Below the pieces are notes generated by a model. It did no database searches. It was given only the letters and a program-made list of their open reading frames with translations, and was not told where the DNA came from. From contig DNZD01000263.1 in the NCBI GenBank assembly GCA_003504855.1, forward strand, positions 1 to 5,450: a DNA stretch of 5,450 nt, given 5' to 3'. Source of the stretch: Cytophagales bacterium (GTDB taxonomy: Bacteria; Bacteroidota; Bacteroidia; Cytophagales; Cyclobacteriaceae). Position 1 is the first letter of the stretch. The number at the start of each line of letters is the position of its first letter. This document shows, in pieces, positions 1-4,959 of the stretch. Made by a program: the position numbers and the translations under genes.

Positions 1-482
1 GCATACGCATTTTGTACATCGCGGATCAAGGTGAAGGTGCGCTGAATGGTATTCTCGGCAACACGATGGGCATCTCTCTTGGCGGCAGCTACCCGGTTGG
101 GTCGTTGCCAGATGGCATCGAGGTAGAAATAGATATACCCTTGTGCTACAATGCCACCGTTCGGAGACAGGTAACGGACCAATGGGTTCTGAATAATGCC
201 CGCATCTGTCAGATCTGCCTGTGCAAACTGCAACCCTACCAAATCAGCCTGGTATTGGGCATTGTTCCACAGGGCGACGGTGACCGCTTCATCTTCCGTA
301 ACGCCATCCGAGAGCTCAACGCCGGGCGGCACATCAAACTTCCCCGCCTTCTTTTCCTGGTTGATTTCGTATTGCTGTTGCTGACGGACTTTGTCAGCAA
401 CATAAGAACGGTTGTATGGATTACGTGGTGAGCAACCTGCAAACAGCAAGACAAACACAATAATGATGAGAGGTTGCTTCAT
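1..482 (-). CDS. TolC/CusC-family outer-membrane efflux lipoprotein (N-terminal part, truncated by window edge)
   Basis: The reading frame opens with ATG at 480-482 and runs off the left edge after 160 residues with no stop. The N-terminus (MKQPLIIIVFVLLFAGC) is a lipoprotein signal peptide with a lipobox ending at Cys17, so the mature protein is probably lipid-anchored in the outer membrane, as CusC and OprM are. Residues 57-100 follow the typical first helix of TolC-type proteins: ELSDGVTEDEAVTVALWNN, then a Gln/Ala-rich helix ending in AGIIQNPLV. Residues 121-143 (LDAIWQRPNRVAAAKRDAHR) match the conserved family segment between the first strands and the next coiled-coil helix. These proteins form the trimeric outer-membrane channel of tripartite efflux pumps, here possibly of the heavy-metal RND type. 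The YncE-like gene ends 36 bp upstream on the same strand, so co-transcription is likely. Substrate cannot be read; any pump and adaptor genes would lie left of the window. Family call is firm; subtype is inference. Confidence 0.9.
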   Translation of the reverse strand, partial: MKQPLIIIVFVLLFAGCSPRNPYNRSYVADKVRQQQQYEINQEKKAGKFDVPPGVELSDGVTEDEAVTVALWNNAQYQADLVGLQFAQADLTDAGIIQNPLVRYLSPNGGIVAQGYIYFYLDAIWQRPNRVAAAKRDAHRVAENTIQRTFTLIRDVQNAY

Positions 483-518
483 CCCGTTCAGAAAATATTT
501 GCAATGTACTTTACTGGC

Positions 519-1532
519 CTATTGCAAACCCAACTCCAGCAAGGTAAATGTTCCAGGAACAACGGTAGGTCTTGGGTTTGGATTCTCTGCCGATGGCGCT
601 GGGGCCGGACCGTATTCAGCAGACATGACATATACATGGTGTGTTTTAGCGTCCAGCGCAATGGTTCGCGCACCCACCATCGTGGCTATGTTACCCACAA
701 CCGTGAATTCTGACGACGAAATTTCTTTTAGCACGGTAGCTGTTCCTTCGCCATTCGAACTCACCAACAGTCCTGACGAAGGATCAAACGTTACACCGTC
801 TACCCGTTTACCAATAGGTAATTCTCGTATTACTTTTCCGGTAGCGAGGTTCACGACCATTAATTTCTCGTTGTGACAGACGCTGAATATCAATTGATTT
901 TTGGTGTCGATGGCCATGCCGGTGGGTTCATTGCAGGGAGCTAAACTGATTCTGCTCCGGATCGCAAGTGATTTCGCGTCAAAGGCAACGATTTCATTGG
1001 AGTCCTCCAGGTTGACATAGATGGTTCCTTTTCCATCCGTAACGCCAGCTTCAACCGCATCACCTCCAAGAACAACCGTACCCAATACTTTAGCACCGGC
1101 AATATCCACCACCGTGCAGGTACCACCGCTGTGGTCAAAAACGAAGACCCGGTCAGAAAAGGCATCATACAACAGCGCATCGGGGTTTTTTCCTGTAGTA
1201 AGTTCGGCCAGAGGCATTAGTGTCTTGAGGTCAAAAATGGTAGCTGAGTTACTCCGGCCGTTGGTTGTAATTCCCCGACCGTGCTGCGGGACGGCGATCA
1301 CCCCATGAACGCCTTTGAGGTTGGGGATCACGCCTATCTTTGCGTGGGTGTCTGCATTCAGCACTTCTACCTGTGTGCTATGGGAAACGTAAATCCTTCG
1401 GTTGTCACTATCCACACTCAGGTAATCCCATCCACCCTGGCCGCCGAGGACAGTTTTTTTCAGCACTCTCATCTCCTGGGCATGCGAGAGGCTACACACG
1501 CCAGCGATCACTACTCCCATCAGGTATTTCAT
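519..1532 (-). CDS. Secreted YncE-family seven-bladed beta-propeller protein
   Basis: This encodes 337 residues from ATG 1530-1532 to TAG 519-521. I chose this start because it begins a clean signal peptide (MKYLMGVVIAGVCSLSHAQ); extending to the in-frame TTG at 1569-1571 would add 13 residues, several basic, ahead of it. Seven repeats of the YVTN/YncE blade type recur about every 41-44 residues, near residues 35 (GWDYLSVDSDNRRIYVSH), 75, 117, 159, 203, 244 and 287 (GARTIALDAKTHHVYVMS), consistent with a complete seven-bladed propeller. A Pro-rich tail near residues 309-325 leads into the closing strand (VVPGTFTLLELG). The protein is probably periplasmic. The family has no single established reaction; members are taken to be binding or scaffold proteins. 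It lies 36 bp upstream of the TolC-type gene, suggesting a role linked to efflux or metal stress, which is inference. The 133-bp gap before it leaves room for its own promoter. Cys200 and Cys219 lie in adjacent blades; their significance is unclear. Confidence 0.9.
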   Translation of the reverse strand: MKYLMGVVIAGVCSLSHAQEMRVLKKTVLGGQGGWDYLSVDSDNRRIYVSHSTQVEVLNADTHAKIGVIPNLKGVHGVIAVPQHGRGITTNGRSNSATIFDLKTLMPLAELTTGKNPDALLYDAFSDRVFVFDHSGGTCTVVDIAGAKVLGTVVLGGDAVEAGVTDGKGTIYVNLEDSNEIVAFDAKSLAIRSRISLAPCNEPTGMAIDTKNQLIFSVCHNEKLMVVNLATGKVIRELPIGKRVDGVTFDPSSGLLVSSNGEGTATVLKEISSSEFTVVGNIATMVGARTIALDAKTHHVYVMSAEYGPAPAPSAENPNPRPTVVPGTFTLLELGLQ

Positions 1533-1665
1533 AGCAATTGGTTTTATCAGGCGCAATTTGGCTTTTGACAACGGTCAGCCTCCTGATATTCCATCAAGCC
1601 TATAAAATGTTGCCAGGCGGTACCTGCATCATGTGGACCGAATATGTTTGTGGAGAGAGAAGTGA

Positions 1666-3000
1666 TTAGCGCAAATTAAACCAGTAGCCTGCCCGAATGC
1701 CGAACAATTGCATGTCTACTTTTTCGCGACCCACGGCGGCCAGGCTCTTTTCATAAAAGAGTGAAGCCTCAATTTTATTGTTGTTCTTCATTTGCCGGGT
1801 AATGCCCAACGATACGGTTCCTGTGCTCCCAAATAGCCCACCCTCGTTAACCGTTTGGATGGCGCTCACCCGGTGGTGATCGGGTATCGGACCCATGGGG
1901 CCCATTGGGCGTTGACCGCGATCAAAATCATAGGTCATGTTGTATTCCTGTTTAAAGGAATAGTATGGCGTATAACCCAACCGGAGGAATGCCTGACCTT
2001 TCTCAGAGTACCATTGGCGGTATTTGAATGCCAGTGGCGCTGATGCCAGGTAATTCCGGATCTGAACGCCCTCAACGAACCCGAGGCTCGGATCGGGATC
2101 AGGAAGGCTGAGGCTTTGGAAGTTATTATCGGCGTGCAAGGTAGTTGTACCATAGGCCAGTCCTGTCTCAACACTGAGTGTGGGCGAGAGTACCCACTCT
2201 GCCGTACCACCGATGCGTGGCACCAACCCACCTTCTCCGATAGAAAACACGCTGGCACCCAGATCGGCAATCGGCGCCACATTGATGCCAATACCTTTCA
2301 TATAGTGTTTCTCAATCACCGTTCGCATTTTTACGGAGATCTGATTGCTCTTCGGCTTGTTAAGCGCAACCACAGTCGCAGGCTCACTCTTTAAACTAAG
2401 CTCTTTCCATCCGGCCTGTGGCCAGGGATAGTCTGCACCTACCTCTTTCACTGGCAAGGCCGCGTAGCGGTCGTATATACCATTTTCTTTTTCGGGGTTC
2501 ACCAGCCAGGCATAGCCATTGTCGGTAACAATCATGCGCTTCACGAGAAGCACATGATATACATCCGCGGGGATATCAGATGTTTTTCCCATGTAGAGTC
2601 CGGGGCCCTGCTTGGCAGGTTCGGCAACATATACCGTTCGCGGGCGACGCAGGGAAAGCTGAATAGCCGAATCCCGTTCTCGGATGACCAGTGAATATTT
2701 ACGGTTGATCCGGTTCACTTCACGGCTCATGGAATCGATGACCACCTGTTCGTGGGAAGAAGAGCCATGGGTAGCGGGCATGGTTGTAGACGATGGCCAG
2801 AAAAGCCAGGCATTCACCACTGTGAATAACGTGACCGACGCAGCCACAAGATATTGTGACAGCGGACGCTGGTACCACATCACCGGCTGGAAGGCATTCA
2901 TCCGGTCGTGAAACCCGGCTAAAGCCGCAGGATCAAACGAAGGCTCTTCGTAAGAATCCAGCTTCTGCCGAATGATGTCATCAAATCGGTTATCATCCAT
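1666..3000 (-). CDS. Membrane-anchored anti-sigma-like protein with C-terminal outer-membrane beta-barrel domain
   Basis: This encodes 444 residues from ATG 2998-3000 to TAA 1666-1668. In-frame ATGs at 3012 and 3021 exist, but MDDNRFDDIIRQKLDSYEEP resembles the usual N-terminus of Bacteroidota proteins encoded next to ECF sigma factors. Residues 1-48 are acidic/amphipathic and probably cytoplasmic. Residues 50-68 (YLVAASVTLFTVVNAWLFW) form one transmembrane helix. Residues 82-120 are charged and helix-prone. About 225-444 alternate as beta strands (for example GIGINVAPIADLGASVFSIG and TLSVETGLAYGTTTL) and end in an aromatic strand, IRAGYWFNLR, as outer-membrane barrels do. No HxxxCxxC zinc anti-sigma motif and no cleavable signal peptide are visible. 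The start overlaps the sigma stop by 8 bp, indicating translational coupling. The likely role is sequestering the neighbouring sigma factor via the N-terminus, with the C-terminal domain as sensor. That role is inference from context and topology; the barrel could instead be a periplasmic beta domain. Confidence 0.82.
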   Translation of the reverse strand: MDDNRFDDIIRQKLDSYEEPSFDPAALAGFHDRMNAFQPVMWYQRPLSQYLVAASVTLFTVVNAWLFWPSSTTMPATHGSSSHEQVVIDSMSREVNRINRKYSLVIRERDSAIQLSLRRPRTVYVAEPAKQGPGLYMGKTSDIPADVYHVLLVKRMIVTDNGYAWLVNPEKENGIYDRYAALPVKEVGADYPWPQAGWKELSLKSEPATVVALNKPKSNQISVKMRTVIEKHYMKGIGINVAPIADLGASVFSIGEGGLVPRIGGTAEWVLSPTLSVETGLAYGTTTLHADNNFQSLSLPDPDPSLGFVEGVQIRNYLASAPLAFKYRQWYSEKGQAFLRLGYTPYYSFKQEYNMTYDFDRGQRPMGPMGPIPDHHRVSAIQTVNEGGLFGSTGTVSLGITRQMKNNNKIEASLFYEKSLAAVGREKVDMQLFGIRAGYWFNLR

Positions 3001-3535
3001 TTTGCTCAACATTATAATCAAACTCCTGGCTGAGGGCTCTTTTCAATTTTATCCGCGCTGTATTCAGATTGGCCTTCGAAGTGCCCTCGCTGATGTTCAG
3101 CTTCTGGGCGATCTCCGAATGTTTATACCCTTCCATGCAGTACAGGTTAAATACCATCCGGTACGACGGGGGTAGTTCCTGGATGGCCTTGAGGATTACT
3201 TCTTCCGACAACGAACTCAACACATCATCAGACAAATGCTCGTTCTTGACATAGGAAATATCCACGTTATCGTAATGCTTCTCATTGCGACGGAAGTGGT
3301 CAATCGAAGCGTTCGTCATGATCCGGCGCAGCCAGCCTTTAAACGACAGCCCCGGTGTGTAACGATCCAGGTTGGTCATGATCTTATAAAACCCATCGTT
3401 CAGAATTTCTGTCGCCTCATCACGCGAACGGGCATATCGAAGACATATACCCATGGCAAAGCCATAGAATTGCTTGTACAGCTTTTCCTGACTCTTCCGG
3501 TCCCCTTTACGGCAGGCCGAAATCAGCTCCTGCAA
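2993..3535 (-). CDS. ECF-family RNA polymerase sigma-70 factor
   Basis: This encodes 180 residues with stop TGA at 2993-2995. Region 2 lies at about residues 15-85 (EKLYKQFYGFAMGICLRYARSRDEATEILNDGFYKIM, then FKGWLRRIMTNASIDHFRR), covering the core-RNAP-binding and -10-recognition helices. Region 4 lies at about 113-168: ELPPSYRMVFNLYCMEGYKHSEIAQKLNISEGTSKANLNTARIKLKRAL is a classic region 4.2 helix-turn-helix for the -35 element. There is no region 1.1 or 3, so this is the minimal ECF form at normal length. No ATG or GTG start lies between the frame's upstream stop (TAA, 3566-3568) and the conserved region, so TTG at 3533-3535 is the best start; the frame upstream still reads NLNAIEDERQ. It is the first gene of a leftward unit and overlaps the barrel-bearing anti-sigma-like gene by 8 bp, so it is probably controlled by that protein. 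Its regulon is unknown; the genes on either side are candidates. Confidence 0.95.
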   Translation of the reverse strand: MQELISACRKGDRKSQEKLYKQFYGFAMGICLRYARSRDEATEILNDGFYKIMTNLDRYTPGLSFKGWLRRIMTNASIDHFRRNEKHYDNVDISYVKNEHLSDDVLSSLSEEVILKAIQELPPSYRMVFNLYCMEGYKHSEIAQKLNISEGTSKANLNTARIKLKRALSQEFDYNVEQNG

Positions 3536-3592
3536 TTGACGTTCGTCTTCGATGGCGTTTAGGTTTTAAGGCCTCGTAATCAACATCACGCA

Positions 3593-3640
3593 AGGTGCGG
3601 CCAAATGGTTGGTCGGCCAAAAAACTTTATACAGGTGCGG
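3593..3640. repeat. 8-bp direct repeat AGGTGCGG, 40 bp apart
   Basis: AGGTGCGG occurs at 3593-3600 and again at 3633-3640, start to start 40 bp, close to four helical turns. It lies on the sigma-gene side of the divergent region. Same-face spacing suits a dimeric regulator, but the length is short and no binding protein is identified. Confidence 0.3.
3598..3615. other. Small hairpin in the probable 5' leader of the sigma-factor gene
   Basis: Bases 3598-3604 (CGGCCAA) can pair with 3609-3615 (TTGGTCG) to give a 7-bp stem around a 4-base loop; one pair is G-T on the plus strand. It overlaps the left arm of the 10-bp inverted repeat. On the minus strand it would lie about 63 nt upstream of the sigma start codon, with no T-run after it, so it is not a terminator. 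It may be an operator or leader structure, or incidental. Confidence 0.25.
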
Positions 3641-3738
3641 GATGTATGTAGACCTATAAACAGGCCTTGGCGATACTGAAAACAAATAAACCTTTTCCAT
3701 CGATTGCGGAGATTCTCCCTTTCGCGCAACCAACCATT
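3604..3738. repeat. 10-bp inverted repeat pair flanking the divergent region
   Basis: AATGGTTGGT at 3604-3613 recurs as its exact reverse complement ACCAACCATT at 3729-3738, with 115 bp between. Each copy, read on the strand where it says AATGGTTGGT, points inward across the region toward one of the two divergent genes. Similarity extends a few bases: both copies are preceded by C plus a purine, and a run of three A follows a few bases after. This arrangement fits paired operators or matched promoter elements for the two units, but a 10-bp match in 242 bp could also be chance. Confidence 0.4.
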
Positions 3739-3752
3739 CGCTGATTTCGCGC
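3720..3752. repeat. 8-bp direct repeat TTTCGCGC, 25 bp apart, flanking the ACCAACCATT arm
   Basis: TTTCGCGC occurs at 3720-3727 and 3745-3752 and brackets the ACCAACCATT copy at 3729-3738. The cluster ends 25 bp before the start codon of the rightward barrel gene, where a regulator could block or assist transcription. The repeat is short and unsupported by comparison with related genomes. Confidence 0.3.
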
Positions 3753-3777
3753 GTGATTCATTAAATAATCCACCATC

Positions 3778-4473
3778 ATGACTAAAAAATCCATTGCCCT
3801 CCTCCTGCTGATCCTGGCGGCCAACCCGTTGCTGGCTCAAAACAACAAAGACTCGGTTGAGACCATATTTCAATTTCAGCGCATCAATACCCTCGGCTTT
3901 CGCATCTCCCCTGAACTGCAGGCCGGCAACCTGGGTGGAAAGTTCTCCATGTTTTATGGTGGGTCAGCCATGCTTACGCTGAACCGCTCAATATCCATTG
4001 GAGTCGCAGCATTTACGACCGGCCGAAACATTCAGGATCACCGTTTCGGCACCCCGAACCGCGATAATCTGAACGTGCATTATGGCGGCCTGCGGGTAGA
4101 GTATGCGTTGAATCCACAAAAGAAATTTCATCTCACCTTTCCACTGCTCGTCGGACTGGGCATGGCACGCACTGACACGACCTCTTCTATTCAACCAAAC
4201 CCATTCGTGCGCGGAAGATTTGATGGACCAGGATCAGGCAACAGTCGTTCGTTTCTGGTGATTCAACCCGGTGTTCATGCAGAGATCAATCTGCTTCCCC
4301 ACCTGAATTTATTTGCAGGAGTCTCCTACCGGATCGTTGGCGACGCCGGACACAATCGAATCAATCTCCCCGCTGTCGACTCACCCACCTTGGGTCAACT
4401 GCAGGGCCTCACCGTGTCGGCCGGACTTCGGTTGAGGTTTGATTTTAACGTAAGACGAAAAAATAGTCACTAA
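3778..4473 (+). CDS. Secreted outer-membrane beta-barrel protein of unknown function
   Basis: This encodes 231 residues from ATG 3778 to TAA 4471-4473. The N-terminus MTKKSIALLLLILAANPLLAQ is a standard Sec signal peptide with likely cleavage after Ala20. The mature part shows alternating polar and hydrophobic stretches typical of 8-10-stranded porin-like barrels: residues 37-50 (NTLGFRISPELQAG), 55-69, 72-82, 101-111 (HYGGLRVEYAL), 118-130, 159-171, 175-186 (HLNLFAGVSYRI), 211-225. It ends in LTVSAGLRLRFDFNV followed by a short basic tail (RRKNSH), which is unusual because outer-membrane barrels normally end on an aromatic residue. No catalytic motif is visible and I do not recognise a specific family. 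It is first in the rightward unit, 55 bp ahead of the Rieske gene, and points away from the sigma gene. It is different in sequence from the barrel domain encoded at 1666-3000. It may serve as an outer-membrane partner of the downstream lipoproteins, which is inference. Confidence 0.85.
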   Translation: MTKKSIALLLLILAANPLLAQNNKDSVETIFQFQRINTLGFRISPELQAGNLGGKFSMFYGGSAMLTLNRSISIGVAAFTTGRNIQDHRFGTPNRDNLNVHYGGLRVEYALNPQKKFHLTFPLLVGLGMARTDTTSSIQPNPFVRGRFDGPGSGNSRSFLVIQPGVHAEINLLPHLNLFAGVSYRIVGDAGHNRINLPAVDSPTLGQLQGLTVSAGLRLRFDFNVRRKNSH

Positions 4474-4490
4474 CCCATTCACCAAAAGGG

Positions 4491-4519
4491 CTTGATTTCT
4501 AATTAACCAACTAACTTTA
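4491..4519 (+). promoter_or_regulatory. Possible Bacteroidota-type promoter upstream of the Rieske gene
   Basis: CTTG at 4491-4494 and TAACTTTA at 4512-4519 resemble the Bacteroidota -33 (TTTG) and -7 (TAnnTTTG) boxes, with one mismatch each and 17 bp between. Transcription would begin only a few bases before the ATG at 4529, giving an almost leaderless message. The surrounding AT-richness makes a chance match plausible, and the Rieske gene could equally be read through from the barrel gene 55 bp upstream. Confidence 0.3.
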
Positions 4520-4528
4520 AGATCATAT

Positions 4529-4948
4529 ATGACACGACAGGAATTCTTATCACAGGTAGGTATAGGTGCAGCTGCTTTAATGGTGCCAGCATGTTTGGGT
4601 GGTTCCCTATCTGGCTGCAAAGCTGGTGGTGTAGTGCCGGCAGCCCCCACCAATGTTGACTTCACGCTCGATGTATCAACGGGTGCCCTTGCGACCAAGG
4701 GTGGATACCTTGCCACCAACGGATTGATTGTGGCCCATACCACCGCCGGAACTTTCATCGCCGTATCCGCAGCTTGTACCCATGAAGGCACAACCATTCA
4801 ATATGTGAGTGGAAGTAATTCATTCCGCTGCCCCAATCATGGCGCTACCTTCAATTCAACAGGTGGTGTAACCGGCGGACCCGCATCACGGGCGCTGGCA
4901 ACATACAATACAGCCCTTACCGGTAACTCGCTCCGGGTTTTCTCTTAA
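4529..4948 (+). CDS. Small Rieske [2Fe-2S] lipoprotein
   Basis: This encodes 139 residues from ATG 4529 to TAA 4946-4948. Two Rieske boxes are present: C83-T-H85-E-G and C101-P-N-H104-G, giving the two Cys and two His ligands of a [2Fe-2S] cluster. Downstream, GGPASRALATY (116-126) matches the usual Rieske C-terminal strand. The cysteines that form the stabilising disulfide in cytochrome bc1 Rieske proteins are replaced (Thr88 and Asn103), and the potential-raising Ser and Tyr of the second box are Ala106 and Phe108, so the centre should resemble a low-potential Rieske ferredoxin. The N-terminus (TRQEFLSQVGIGAAALMVP) resembles a Tat signal but has one Arg where two are expected; LSGC at 27-30 is a lipobox, so the mature protein is probably a lipoprotein anchored in the envelope. 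It has no oxygenase domain or transmembrane helix, so it should act as an electron carrier. The partner is unknown. The Calx-beta gene follows after 11 bp. Confidence 0.93.
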   Translation: MTRQEFLSQVGIGAAALMVPACLGGSLSGCKAGGVVPAAPTNVDFTLDVSTGALATKGGYLATNGLIVAHTTAGTFIAVSAACTHEGTTIQYVSGSNSFRCPNHGATFNSTGGVTGGPASRALATYNTALTGNSLRVFS

Positions 4949-4959
4949 ACAAAACAGAA

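Larger units (their letters stand above)
3536..3777. promoter_or_regulatory. Divergent intergenic region between the sigma-factor unit and the Rieske/barrel unit
   Basis: These 242 bp separate two outward-pointing start codons, so both promoters should lie here. No exact match to the Bacteroidota housekeeping promoter (TTTG, about 19 bp, TAnnTTTG) was found on either strand, which is compatible with control by an alternative sigma factor but does not prove it. On the plus strand, TGGTTG (3606-3611) followed 17 bp later by TATACA (3629-3634) is a sigma-70-like pair, too weak to call. The stretch holds several short repeats, listed separately. The only longer reading frame here, on the minus strand at 3586-3873, overlaps the signal-peptide end of the rightward barrel gene and looks non-coding. 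Confidence 0.5.

Noticed and set aside
12..431. 139-residue plus-strand reading frame at the left edge
   Set aside because: The opposite strand gives a clear TolC-type N-terminus with lipobox, so this frame is a shadow.
412..876. 154-residue plus-strand reading frame and neighbouring frames opposite the YncE gene
   Set aside because: It lies antisense to a propeller gene with full blade repeats and has no signal, domain or spacing that supports coding.
1533..1571. TTG start at 1571 for the YncE-like gene
   Set aside because: It puts 13 residues before a textbook signal peptide that starts at the ATG at 1532.
1595..1602. TAGGCTTG as a -7 promoter box for YncE
   Set aside because: It has one mismatch to TAnnTTTG and no TTG at the right distance upstream, so it is not listed as a feature.
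3598..3615. Hairpin as a transcription terminator
   Set aside because: It lies upstream of genes on both strands, has a short stem with a wobble pair on one strand, and has no T-run after it in the leftward transcript.
3586..3873. 95-residue minus-strand reading frame in the divergent region
   Set aside because: It overlaps the signal-peptide region of the rightward barrel gene and its low-complexity, Arg/Gly-rich translation resembles no protein.
4381..4797. 138-residue minus-strand reading frame opposite the Rieske gene
   Set aside because: It is antisense to a protein with intact Rieske cluster boxes, and shows no motif of its own.
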